Shown: in pieces, positions 14,824 to 23,226 of the stretch
Layout: every line of letters starts with the position of its first letter
How positions within the stretch are numbered: position 1 is the first letter of the stretch
DNA from: Terriglobales bacterium
GTDB taxonomy: Bacteria; Acidobacteriota; Terriglobia; Bryobacterales; Bryobacteraceae
DNA: 64,000 nucleotides
Direction of reading: 5' to 3'
Assembly: GCA_027485675.1 (NCBI GenBank)
Contig: JAIXQP010000036.1
Span: 1-64,000, forward strand
The notes under the pieces: generated by a model
What the model was told of the DNA's origin: nothing
What the model saw: only the letters and a program-made list of their open reading frames with translations
Databases searched by the model: none
Made by a program: the position numbers and the translations under genes

Positions 14824-15459
14824 CTATTTGCGGACGACGAGGGTACCGGCGGCGAGGTCGTGCAGGGCTTGCTTTTTGTCCGTGAACAGGGCCATGAGGA
14901 AGCCGATCGAAAAGAACCAGCCGGAGAAGAGGTGCTTGACGAAGAAGCGGCCGAGGCTTTGGCCGCCGGAGATACGCTGGCCGGTTTGGGCGTCGACGAG
15001 CTTGATGCCGAGGATGAGTTTGCCGATGGTGGCTTGCTGGGGGCCCGATTCGAGTTTGACGAAGTAGAGCAGGTAGGCCAGGAAGGCGATGGGGACGGCG
15101 ATGAAGTAGGAGGCCAAGCCGGAGACAATGCCACCGGCGGCGCCGCCTTCGGTTTTGGTGGCGAGGCCGAGGAGGGCGAAGATCACGCCAGCGCCGACGA
15201 CGAGTCCTCCGGCGAGGCCCGCAGCCCCGAAGGCGAAGAACTCGTCGATGAGAAGGGCGACGAAGCGGAGGCCGAAGTTGGCGTGGGGGATAGCGGGCTG
15301 GGGAATGTACGCGGCGGGGGCAGGGGCGTGGTAGGGGTAGTAAGCGGCGGGAACGTGTGGCGCCGGGATGGGCGCCGCCGGTTGGGGAACCGGGGCGCCG
15401 CATTGGAGACAGTAGGGGCTAGCGGGGCTGGCGGCGAGGCCGCATTGCGTGCAGTTCAT
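14824..15459 (-). CDS. RDD-family membrane protein with N-terminal zinc ribbon
   Basis: A 211-residue protein. The first 22 residues form a zinc ribbon (CxxC in NCTQCG and CLQC), followed by a Pro/Ala/Tyr-rich linker. The RDD domain begins at FGLRFVALLIDEFF and has three or four membrane segments; the second conserved block is IGKLILGIKLVDAQTGQRISGGQSLGRFF. RDD proteins are widespread and mostly uncharacterised, some acting as cation antiporters. The kinase at 19185-21344 has the same kind of N-terminal zinc ribbon. It is the last gene of the nine-gene run, 27 bases after its neighbour, and converges with the anti-sigma gene. Confidence 0.8.
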   Translation of the reverse strand: MNCTQCGLAASPASPYCLQCGAPVPQPAAPIPAPHVPAAYYPYHAPAPAAYIPQPAIPHANFGLRFVALLIDEFFAFGAAGLAGGLVVGAGVIFALLGLATKTEGGAAGGIVSGLASYFIAVPIAFLAYLLYFVKLESGPQQATIGKLILGIKLVDAQTGQRISGGQSLGRFFVKHLFSGWFFSIGFLMALFTDKKQALHDLAAGTLVVRK

Positions 15460-15486
15460 GGTAGTGTCCTTGGGATGGCGTTGGGG

Positions 15487-17391
15487 TTAGCGGCAGACGA
15501 ACTCCGGGAAGGTAGTGCGCATCTGGTTGACGGGGCGGACCTGGCCGGTGGCGCCATCGATGGTGAAGACGTTCCAGATCTCTTCGGGACCGCTGGGAAC
15601 CGTGAAGGAGCTGACCTGGCGGTCTCCGCGGAAGACGGCGATCTGGGCCTGGCTTTGGGAAAGAAGATTCGCGCCGCCGGAGTAGTTGTCGACAAACAGG
15701 GTGTAGGTGCCGGGGAAGAGGCGGGCGATGCGGATGGTCTCGGTGGGCGGGACATCGGGGGTCGCGATGTTGTCGACTTCGAGTTGGGCGAACGGGTTGG
15801 AGTTGAGGAACCCGGTGGCGCCGAAGTAGACGCGGAAGCAGGAGGTACTGCCTTCCCGGGGGCCGTAAAGATGGAGGTCGAGGTCGCGCGGTTGGCCGCT
15901 GGGGTTGCGGAGCCAGTTGATGGTGATGCGGACCTGGCCCTCTTCGAGGATGGGGGAGACCGAGAGGCTGACCGTGGTGGTTTCGTTGGCCCGGACGGTG
16001 GCGTTCAGGGTGGAGGGGGCGAAGCCAGCTAGCGAGGTGGTGATGACGGTGTTGCCGACCGGGACGCCGGGGATCCGGAAGGCGCCGTTGACGGCGCTGA
16101 TGTCGAAGAGGGTGGAGTTGCTGAGCGACACGCGGACGCCACTGATGGCGGTGCCGGTGGCGGCGTTACGGACAAAGCCGGTGAGGGTGCCGGTGGCGAC
16201 GGGGGCGGCGGTGAGGGTGAAGTTAACCTGGATTTCCCCGGAGGCGGTCATCTCAATCGAGCGGTTTGCGGAGAGGAAGCCGGAGGCGGAGGCGGTGAGG
16301 GCGACATTGCCGGGGGGGACGCCGCTGAGGCGATAGGTGCCGTCAGCGGCGGTGCGAACGGAGAGGGAGCTGTTGCCGAGGGCGACGGTGGCTCCGGCGA
16401 TGGGGGCTTGGTTGGCGGCGTTGAGAACGCGGCCGAAGAAGACGCCGGAGAGGGTGGCGGGTGGCGGAGGGGCGTCGACGCGGGAGGCTTCGTCGCAGAC
16501 GCAGTCGTTCGACAGGAGGGTCTGGCTGACGTCGCGCACGGTGAGGTTATAGCCGAGGAAGGCGCTCTGATACTGGGCGGTGCGGCTGACGGGTTGGAGG
16601 AGGTTGTTGACATCGACGCCGGTGAGGCAGCCTTGGACGGCTTCGAGATCCCGGCGGTTGGAGACGATGAGTTCGTTGTAGAGATTGGAGACGGCCTGGT
16701 CGACGGTGTCGGAGCAGGTGAAGCAGGCGAAGATGCCGCCGGCGATACCGGTGGAGGCGGCGACGGAGGCGAGGTTGGGAATGATGGGGGAGGGGAGGAC
16801 GGGGCCATCGTTAAGCTGGCAGCAGGCGAGATTGGCGCTCGTGAGCTGCGCTTGATAGACGCTGAAGAGGGCGGCGAGATCTTCGCCGATGCTCTCGCCG
16901 GAGCGCTGGAGCATGCGGTCGGCGATGCCTTGGAAGGCGCCGAGGTCGAGGTTGACGATACCGGTGCGGTTGATGGTTTGCAGGTGCGGGCGGGCGCGTT
17001 CGAGGGTGGCGCGGAGGAAGTTGGCGCCGGTTTCGTCGGCCCGATTGGCGCCGAGGCAGAGGCTATAGGCGATGGTTTCGCCGAGGTAGTTCATGGCGAA
17101 CCAGACCGCGCTGAGAGTTTGGCGGGACATGCGGGCGCCGGGGATGGAGGCCTCGCGAAAGCGGGAGAAGGCCGAGGTGGGGCGGTTGAGCGGGAGGACT
17201 GGGGCGGAGACCACGCGGGACTTGGCGGAGGCCTCGGAGACGGTGGTCACGAGGCCTTTCAGGCACTCGCCGCCGGCACAGGCGGGCGTTTGCCGCTTGA
17301 GTTCGCGGACCCGGTGGAAGAGTTCGCCGAAGTCGGATTGGGCCGCGGCGGAAGCGGCCAGGAGGGCGATCGATAGCAGGATCTTGAGCAT
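15487..17391 (-). CDS. Secreted protein with two carboxypeptidase-regulatory-like domains
   Basis: A 634-residue exported protein with a signal peptide (MLKILLSIALLAASAAAQ). The first half is helical with scattered cysteines. It is followed by two tandem carboxypeptidase-regulatory-like (CarboxypepD_reg) beta-sandwiches, recognised by GATVALGNSSLSVRTAADGTYRLSG and by GVRVSLSNSTLFDIS with GAFRIPG. A final domain carries DLDLHLYGPREG and GTYTLFVDNYSGG, resembling the DUF2135-like domains of large secreted proteins. The start at 17391 gives the signal peptide; the frame is open further upstream but that part overlaps the next gene. Likely an extracytoplasmic adhesion or binding protein of the ECF-kinase operon. 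Confidence 0.7.
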   Translation of the reverse strand: MLKILLSIALLAASAAAQSDFGELFHRVRELKRQTPACAGGECLKGLVTTVSEASAKSRVVSAPVLPLNRPTSAFSRFREASIPGARMSRQTLSAVWFAMNYLGETIAYSLCLGANRADETGANFLRATLERARPHLQTINRTGIVNLDLGAFQGIADRMLQRSGESIGEDLAALFSVYQAQLTSANLACCQLNDGPVLPSPIIPNLASVAASTGIAGGIFACFTCSDTVDQAVSNLYNELIVSNRRDLEAVQGCLTGVDVNNLLQPVSRTAQYQSAFLGYNLTVRDVSQTLLSNDCVCDEASRVDAPPPPATLSGVFFGRVLNAANQAPIAGATVALGNSSLSVRTAADGTYRLSGVPPGNVALTASASGFLSANRSIEMTASGEIQVNFTLTAAPVATGTLTGFVRNAATGTAISGVRVSLSNSTLFDISAVNGAFRIPGVPVGNTVITTSLAGFAPSTLNATVRANETTTVSLSVSPILEEGQVRITINWLRNPSGQPRDLDLHLYGPREGSTSCFRVYFGATGFLNSNPFAQLEVDNIATPDVPPTETIRIARLFPGTYTLFVDNYSGGANLLSQSQAQIAVFRGDRQVSSFTVPSGPEEIWNVFTIDGATGQVRPVNQMRTTFPEFVCR

Positions 17392-17402
17392 GAAGCGGTT
17401 CC

Positions 17403-18425
17403 TTATTGGTGGAGGCGGAGATAAGTGAAGGTGCCGGCGGCATCGTGGCAGGCGTCGACGGAGCGGCCGGCCCGGCGGGCGGCGTTCAGCTTTTGGACGA
17501 ACTGGACGTAGAGCGGAGGCTTGACGGGACAGGTGGCGCAGAGGCGGGTGTCGCCGATGGTCACTTCGTCGGCGAGGCCTTGGGGGACAGGCGCGAGAGA
17601 GAAGATGATTTCGGTGACGGGTCCGGAGAGGCAGGTGAGGTCCGTGGGGAGCGGCTGCTGGGTATTGCCGCCGCCGCCCGCGGGAGGCGCCGAGGTGCTG
17701 GCGCGGACGGAGATCTGGACGGGTTGGCTGGCGCGGTTGTTCATGCGGAGGATCAGAGGGTGATCGCCGGAGGGCAGCGCGGGCACTTGGAGGTTGGCTT
17801 GGGCGAGGCCGACGCTGCCGGGGGTGAGGCCGAGGAACTGGATGGGGGCGTTGACGCCGCCGATGGTCGCGGTGCCGGCGAGGAGAGGTGTGGCGAGAGG
17901 AGAACCCGGGGCGGCCACGCCATCGGCAACGGCGGGGTTGGTGGCGCCGATGCCGGTGAGGTAGACGATGAGGGAGGAGCCGGCCGCGGCGGGGTTGGCG
18001 GCGGCGTTCAGCGAGTAGTCCTGGTTCTGGACGACGCCGCGATTGGCCCCATACTGGAAGACGCCGGGAGCGGCGGCGGCGACGGTGACGAGGAAGGAGT
18101 TGCTGGCCGTGCCGTTGACGGTGACGGCAAGGGTGGCGGGTCCCGGCGGGGCGGCGATGGGGACCTGGAAGTTGATCTGGGTGGCGGAGATGTAGGAGAG
18201 GCGCGCCGGGCGTCCACCGAGGGTGACGGAGACGCCGTTGAGCGTGGTGGGTAGCGGGAGGCTCGCGGCCGACGCGGTGGCGGGGGCGAGTCCGGTGCCG
18301 ACGACGGTGGCGAGCGAACCGGGGGCTACCGTGGGAGCGTAGTCGGCGGCGTTGCCGACGCCGGTGACGCGGGGTTGGGCGGCCAGGGTGGCCGCGAAGA
18401 GGAGCAGCAGGAGTGGGGTACGCAT
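17403..18425 (-). CDS. Secreted TIGR03437-domain protein with four-cysteine C-terminal domain
   Basis: A 340-residue exported protein (signal peptide MRTPLLLLLFAATLAAQ). Residues about 20-240 match the TIGR03437 domain typical of Solibacter relatives: APGSLATVVGTGL, PLPTTLNGVSVTLGG, SATQINFQVP, VYLTGIGATNPAV and LQVPALPSGDHP. After a Gly/Pro linker the last ~75 residues form a second domain (CLSG, DEVTIGDTRLCATC, VKPPLY, DACHDAAG) that is clearly shared with the next gene upstream (18434-19135). It has four conserved cysteines, which could form disulfides or bind metal. TIGR03437 domains are thought to be extracellular; function unknown. It starts 8 bases after the preceding gene. Confidence 0.72.
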   Translation of the reverse strand: MRTPLLLLLFAATLAAQPRVTGVGNAADYAPTVAPGSLATVVGTGLAPATASAASLPLPTTLNGVSVTLGGRPARLSYISATQINFQVPIAAPPGPATLAVTVNGTASNSFLVTVAAAAPGVFQYGANRGVVQNQDYSLNAAANPAAAGSSLIVYLTGIGATNPAVADGVAAPGSPLATPLLAGTATIGGVNAPIQFLGLTPGSVGLAQANLQVPALPSGDHPLILRMNNRASQPVQISVRASTSAPPAGGGGNTQQPLPTDLTCLSGPVTEIIFSLAPVPQGLADEVTIGDTRLCATCPVKPPLYVQFVQKLNAARRAGRSVDACHDAAGTFTYLRLHQ

Positions 18426-18433
18426 GGCGGCTC

Positions 18434-19135
18434 CTACGGGCGGACGAGTTTGAGCTGGAAGATATTGCCGGTCGAATCGTGGCAGGCTTCGACATTGGCT
18501 CCGGAGAGGAGGGCGCTTTCGAGGCGGTTGGTGATTTCGGGGTAGAGGGGCGGCTTGACGGTGCAGGCGGGGCAGGCGCGGACGCCGCCGATGGAGATTT
18601 CGTCGGGGAGGCCGGCGGCGATGAGTTGGAGGGAGTAGGTGATGGAGTCGACGCGGCCGGTGAGGCAGCCGGCGGTGGTGGGATTGGGTACGGCGATGGG
18701 GGTGCCTTGGGCGGTGACGCGGAGGGAGTAGTTGACGCCGGGACTGTCGAACTGGAGCCATACGAAGTAGGTTCCGGCAGCGGGTACCTGATAGGTAAAG
18801 GTCAGGCCATTCTCACTTGACCAATTGCTGCTATGGCGAGCGACGACCTGGTTTTCCGCAGCTTGGCCAAGAGTACGGGTGTTCGGGGGAAGCAACGCCA
18901 GCCACCAACGCTTGTTCGGGGCGGTCGAGTTCGCGGTGACACTGAACTGTTGGCCGCGAGCCAGAACGACCTTGTAGACCTTGTTTGGGACCTGCTGGCG
19001 GTCGCCGATATCGGTCACGGTTTGCCCGAAGAAGATTGGGATGGCCTTATCGATACTGCCGCCGTCCAGCTCCTGGGCGAGCCCTGGTGCGGCGAGAGCA
19101 AAGAGGGCGAGAGATAAAAGAGGGGTGTTTTTCAT
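18434..19135 (-). CDS. Secreted beta-sandwich protein with the same four-cysteine C-terminal domain
   Basis: A 233-residue exported protein (signal peptide MKNTPLLSLALFALAAPGLA). The middle, with KVVLARGQQFSVTANS and PAAGTYFVWLQF, resembles bacterial pre-peptidase C-terminal (PPC-like) beta-sandwiches. The last ~75 residues (CLTG, DEISIGGVRACPAC, VKPPLY, EACHDSTG) are paralogous to the C-terminus of the TIGR03437 protein at 17403-18425, keeping all four cysteines in register. The two genes are neighbours, so a domain duplication within the operon is likely. It lies 49 bases after the kinase gene. Function unknown. Confidence 0.65.
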   Translation of the reverse strand: MKNTPLLSLALFALAAPGLAQELDGGSIDKAIPIFFGQTVTDIGDRQQVPNKVYKVVLARGQQFSVTANSTAPNKRWWLALLPPNTRTLGQAAENQVVARHSSNWSSENGLTFTYQVPAAGTYFVWLQFDSPGVNYSLRVTAQGTPIAVPNPTTAGCLTGRVDSITYSLQLIAAGLPDEISIGGVRACPACTVKPPLYPEITNRLESALLSGANVEACHDSTGNIFQLKLVRP

Positions 19136-19184
19136 AGGTATCCTGTAAGCGAATCCGGCTAGCGGAAGTGTTCAAACTGTTTCT

Positions 19185-21344
19185 TCACCGCCCGGCGGCG
19201 CGGAGCACACGGGTGGCGAAGGCGTCGGCGGCATCGAGGCTGTCCCGGGCGGCGTCGATCCGACCCTCCCCGAACTGCTGCCGGGCGCGGAGCAAGGCGT
19301 TCCGCATCTGACTCAAGTCGGCGAGGATGACGGGGCTGAGCGTGAGCCCCTTCTGCTCCAGTTGGAGGCGCAAGGGTTCCAGGTTCTGCTCGGCATTTTG
19401 CGCCTTGGTGGAGACGCCGACGAGCCGCGACTCGACCTCTTCAACCTCCTGAGTCGAGTAGCGTGTGGTGGCCGGCCGCAGGATCTCCGCGGGTCCGGTC
19501 GGCGCCGGGGTGGCATGGGTCGCGGCAACCAGCGCGGCGGCCTTCGGCGCAGCCGCAGGCGCGGCGGCCACGCTGGGAGCGGGCGGGGAGGGAACCGAAT
19601 CGAGCGGCTTCCAGGGACCAAGGCGCTGCTCCAGGAAGTGGATCCGTTGTTCGACGGCGGTGAGGCGGAGCCGGTCCGGCGGAAGGACGCGAAGGAGCGC
19701 GGCGGCTGCCTGGTAGCTCGCCATGGCGCTCTCTCTGCCGGTGACGCCTTCCTGAAACGTCCCGATCTGCTGATAGGCGGCGGCGACCTCTTCGGCGAGC
19801 GCGGGGTTGCCGGCGGCGTCCTGCGCGAGTTTGGCGAGATAGCGGGAACTGCGGACGAGAATCTCCTGGCGCTCGGCCACGGCCTTCGGCTTCAGGGCCG
19901 CGGCTCGGGTCAGATCGGTCTCGAGGGTTTGCCGCAGTTTGGCCACGGAGGCCACTTGCGACTCGGCCTTTACGGGTTTCGCTTTTTCAAGAGAGTCCAG
20001 CATCTGCTGCATGGCGGCGAAGCGGAGATCGGCTTCGCGGCCCTGGGCATAGACCCGATACGTTTGCCAGGAGCCGATGCCGAGCAGCACCACGAAGCAG
20101 GCGGCGATCCCGACGGCGACCCGTTTGCGCACGACAAACTTCAATACTCGCGAGGGCAGGGAACCGGGCCGGGCGAGCACCGTCTCCCCGTTCAGGAACC
20201 GTTGCAGGTCATCGGCCATGCCGGCGGCGGTCGCATAGCGACCTTCCGGGCGGCGGCGCAGCGCCATGAGGATGATCTGATCGAGGTCGCCGATGAGACG
20301 GCGGCGGAATTGGCTGGTGGTTTCCGGGATGTTGAGCAGATCTTCAGAGAGCCGGGAACTGGGCAGCGGCGGGTCGGTACCCAGATGGATCTGGGCGAGC
20401 TTCTCCTGCGAGTTGTCGAAGGGGGTGCGGCCGGTGAGGAGCTTGTAGGCGATAACGCCGAGGGCATAGATGTCGGAAGCGGGTTGCAGCGTGGTGACGC
20501 CGGCCATCTGTTCGGGGCTGGCGTAGAGCGGGGTCATCGGCGCGCCCTGCACGGAGGTGAGTTCGACGGCGCCGACGGGTAGCGGCGTGAGCTGCTTGGC
20601 GATGCCGAAGTCGAGGAGCTTGACAGAGCCATCGTTGGTGACCAGGATGTTGGCCGGTTTGAGATCGCGATGGATGATCTGAGAACGGTGGAGATAATCG
20701 ACCGCGAGGCAGACCTGCTGGAGCAGCCGGATCCGGGCGGCGAGGGCCAGGCGGTTCTTTTCGCAGTAGCTATCGAGGGGCAGCCCTTCGACAAACTCCA
20801 TGACGTAGTAGGGCATGCCGTCGGGAGTATCGCCGCCGTCGAGGATGCGGGCGATCTGCGGGTGGTCGAGGGCGGCTAGGACCTGGCGTTCGTTGCGGAA
20901 ACGGAGGATGAAATCCGGTGAGACCTGATCCCGCAGGAGAACCTTGAGGGCGACCTGTTTTTCAAAGGCGCCATCGTCGCGGAGGGCGAGATAGACCACC
21001 CCCATGCCGCCGTGGCCGAGTTCGCGGAGGATGCGGTAGGGGCCGATGTAGCGGGCCGACGCGCCGGTGGGAGGAGGCGTTGAAGCCTCCGTGGCTTGGA
21101 GTTCGTTGCGGCGGAGAAGTTCCTGCAGTTGACTGATCAGGATGGCGTCGTTCGAGCAGGCGGCACGGGCCCACGCCGGGCGATGTTCCGTGGGGACACG
21201 CAGGGCGGCCTCAAAGAGCTGGCGCAGGAGTTGGAAGCGGTCCGTTTGGATGTTCGACAGGTCCACGCCCTGCGCGGGGGCGCCACACCGGGGGCAGGCG
21301 ACGGTGTGGAGGTTGAGTGGGGCGGAGCAGTGGAGGCAGGTCAT
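19185..21344 (-). CDS. Membrane Ser/Thr protein kinase (PknB type) with zinc ribbon
   Basis: A 719-residue kinase. Residues 1-25 form a zinc ribbon (C3, C6, C17, C20). The Hanks-type kinase domain runs from about 103 to 390: glycine loop LGHGGMGVVY (109-118), K134, HRDLKPAN with catalytic D227, and DFG at 245-247. A single membrane helix follows (VAVGIAACFVVLLGIGSW, about 410-428). The outer part of about 290 residues is helical with a Pro/Ala-rich linker, and its last ~90 residues resemble the secreted protein at 21361-22248. All catalytic residues are present, so it should be active. In the operon it likely senses an envelope signal; its targets are unknown. Confidence 0.88.
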   Translation of the reverse strand: MTCLHCSAPLNLHTVACPRCGAPAQGVDLSNIQTDRFQLLRQLFEAALRVPTEHRPAWARAACSNDAILISQLQELLRRNELQATEASTPPPTGASARYIGPYRILRELGHGGMGVVYLALRDDGAFEKQVALKVLLRDQVSPDFILRFRNERQVLAALDHPQIARILDGGDTPDGMPYYVMEFVEGLPLDSYCEKNRLALAARIRLLQQVCLAVDYLHRSQIIHRDLKPANILVTNDGSVKLLDFGIAKQLTPLPVGAVELTSVQGAPMTPLYASPEQMAGVTTLQPASDIYALGVIAYKLLTGRTPFDNSQEKLAQIHLGTDPPLPSSRLSEDLLNIPETTSQFRRRLIGDLDQIILMALRRRPEGRYATAAGMADDLQRFLNGETVLARPGSLPSRVLKFVVRKRVAVGIAACFVVLLGIGSWQTYRVYAQGREADLRFAAMQQMLDSLEKAKPVKAESQVASVAKLRQTLETDLTRAAALKPKAVAERQEILVRSSRYLAKLAQDAAGNPALAEEVAAAYQQIGTFQEGVTGRESAMASYQAAAALLRVLPPDRLRLTAVEQRIHFLEQRLGPWKPLDSVPSPPAPSVAAAPAAAPKAAALVAATHATPAPTGPAEILRPATTRYSTQEVEEVESRLVGVSTKAQNAEQNLEPLRLQLEQKGLTLSPVILADLSQMRNALLRARQQFGEGRIDAARDSLDAADAFATRVLRAAGR

Positions 21345-21360
21345 CGCAGTTGGTGGCGGG

Positions 21361-22248
21361 CTATTGGCCCAAGTGGCGAGCGAGCTTGCCGGCTTCGTAT
21401 TGGGCCTTTTCCAATTGGCGGCGGGCGTTGGCCCAGGACTCCTGTTCGAGGCTCGTAGCGGCGAGTTCGAGATAGAGCCGGAGGCGGCTCAGGGAGCTGG
21501 CAATGTCCCCGTGGATAGTGAGTCCCCGGGCGGCCAGGGACTGGCGGAGATCATCGACACTGCTCAGCAGCGCCTGGCCCCGGGCGGAGACGTTGGCGAA
21601 CTGCTCGACGAGTTCGACGCCTTCCGGCGAGGTGCCGCGCGGCGGCACGGGAAGTCCGGCGAGGGGCGGCGACGGTTGGAAGGATACAGGCGGGCGCGGC
21701 GGCGGCGCGGGGTTGGGATCGCTGAAGAGGCCTCCGCCACCGAGCAGAAAGGGAGCGTTGAGCAGCGTGAGGCGCATGGCGAGCGACTCCAGGCTTTCGT
21801 CAAAACCGCGAGGGTTGCGGCGTGAGCCGAAACCGCCCCCGAAGGAAGCGGACTGGGACTGGCCGACGAAAGGCCCGGCCCCGCCGAGCAGAAACATGGC
21901 TCGTTGATAGCAGCGGACGGCGGCGGCGGACTGCCCCAGGTTCCGCCCATATGGGCCGCCGAGCATGTCGCCGAGGTCGCGGTAGGTGTTGGCGAGTTCG
22001 AGACGATGGTCCGGGCTGGTTGCTCCGGCCTCGAAACCGCCGAGGTATCCGATGGCATCGTCCCACACGATCTGGGAAGAGCCGCGTTCGAGTTGCGGCC
22101 GGCTGCTCGATAGGGCCTGGCGGAAATTCCGCAGGTCCCGGGCTTCAAACGTGTTGGCGGTGCGTCTCTGTTGGAGGACGCGTTCCAGCGGAAGGGCGGG
22201 TTGCGCTTCGAGGCAGGCGGCGAACAGAAAGTAAGTAGCGAGTCGCAT
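21361..22248 (-). CDS. Secreted helical protein related to the kinase sensor tail
   Basis: A 295-residue exported protein (signal peptide ending near CLEAQP). It contains a TPR-like helical stretch (LELANTYRDLGDMLG, AAVRCYQRAMFLL), a Gly/Pro-rich linker and a C-terminal helical domain. Both helical parts can be aligned with the extracytoplasmic part of the kinase 16 bases downstream: the kinase has AAYQQIGTFQEG and ESAMASYQAAAALL, and both proteins end with a VE..VS..AQ, LR..L...GLT, AR..L pattern. This looks like duplication of a sensor domain into a free protein. It might compete with or present a ligand to the kinase (inference). Confidence 0.6.
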   Translation of the reverse strand: MRLATYFLFAACLEAQPALPLERVLQQRRTANTFEARDLRNFRQALSSSRPQLERGSSQIVWDDAIGYLGGFEAGATSPDHRLELANTYRDLGDMLGGPYGRNLGQSAAAVRCYQRAMFLLGGAGPFVGQSQSASFGGGFGSRRNPRGFDESLESLAMRLTLLNAPFLLGGGGLFSDPNPAPPPRPPVSFQPSPPLAGLPVPPRGTSPEGVELVEQFANVSARGQALLSSVDDLRQSLAARGLTIHGDIASSLSRLRLYLELAATSLEQESWANARRQLEKAQYEAGKLARHLGQ

Positions 22249-22266
22249 GGATGGCTTCCTCGGTGG

Positions 22267-23223
22267 CTACTTGCGGACGACGTCGCCGGCCCGGGGCGGT
22301 TGAGCGCCCTGGTAGGTGCCGATGGCGATGCGTTCGCGGACTGTGGTGATGGTCATGGTGCCGATGCGGTCGGTCTGGACATCGAGCACTTCGCCGGTGA
22401 CGGGGTCCTTCACCTCCTGGCCTTTGCGATAGACGGTGAAGGTCTGGCCGGGCGAGAGTCCGGCGTTGGCGCCGGCGTTGATGATGATCGAACCGTTCGA
22501 AAAGCTGGCCACGCGGGCGTCGAGGTCGTCCGTGCGGCTGGTGGCGACGCCGCCGGGGTTGGCCTGGCCATTGAGTTGGGCGCAGAGCTGGTTGACAGCG
22601 TCGATGGTGGCTTCGCCGATGATGGTTTCGGCGAAGTTGGACGAGCGCATGTCGACTGCGCCACCCGCCCCAAACGCGCCCCCGAAGAAGAAGCCGCCGG
22701 CGCCCTTGCTCACGCGCTTCGATTCGCCACGTGCTTCCCCGGTGAGGACGATCTCGCTGGTCTCCGTGTCCGCCAGACGGAAGTTGAGGACGACGACCGC
22801 TTTGTCCTCCTGCTTATACCCGCCGATGGCTCCTCCGACGCCGAGGACGCCCGCGCCGGCGACCCCGGCGCGGCGCCGGTCATCGCGGCCGAAGACGACG
22901 ATGTCGCCCATCAGGGTGAGGTCGGCGCCGCGGATGCGGCCGATGCGGGCGGCCGATCCGCGGGCCACGCGGCCGCTGGCGCCGAAGTCCTGCTCCTTCA
23001 TGAGGGTGTCGACCTTCTTGCGTTCGACGACGGTGAGCCGTCCGCCGGCCGCGATCCGCTGCACCATGAGGGCGCGGATGCCTTCGCCGAGCGGCACCTG
23101 GGTGCCGAAGATGGCCTGCGTGGCGGTGAGCACGGCGGAGTAGTCAAAGGCTTCCACCATGACGGAGCGCTTCTGCGCGAACACCGTGGAAGCGGCCAGT
23201 AGGAAAAGGATCAGAGTGCGCAT
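22267..23223 (-). CDS. CsgG-like outer-membrane secretion or assembly protein
   Basis: A 318-residue exported protein (signal peptide MRTLILFLLAASTVFAQ) of the CsgG / curli-assembly-like family. Family features are RLTVVERKKVDTLMKEQDFG, ARIGRIRGADLTLMGDI, a DTETSEIV strand and a SSNFAETIIGEATIDAVNQL helix. CsgG proper forms the outer-membrane pore for curli; many relatives only share the fold, and no curlin gene or lipobox cysteine is present here. The C-terminal ~80 residues form a beta domain with GQTFTVYRKGQ. It follows a longer paralogue by 3 bases. Confidence 0.72.
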   Translation of the reverse strand: MRTLILFLLAASTVFAQKRSVMVEAFDYSAVLTATQAIFGTQVPLGEGIRALMVQRIAAGGRLTVVERKKVDTLMKEQDFGASGRVARGSAARIGRIRGADLTLMGDIVVFGRDDRRRAGVAGAGVLGVGGAIGGYKQEDKAVVVLNFRLADTETSEIVLTGEARGESKRVSKGAGGFFFGGAFGAGGAVDMRSSNFAETIIGEATIDAVNQLCAQLNGQANPGGVATSRTDDLDARVASFSNGSIIINAGANAGLSPGQTFTVYRKGQEVKDPVTGEVLDVQTDRIGTMTITTVRERIAIGTYQGAQPPRAGDVVRK

Positions 23224-23226
23224 GAG

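Noticed and set aside
17392-18495. N-terminal extension of the protein ending at 15487
   Set aside because: It is Arg/Pro/His-rich shadow sequence overlapping the TIGR03437 gene; the signal peptide at 17391 marks the real start.
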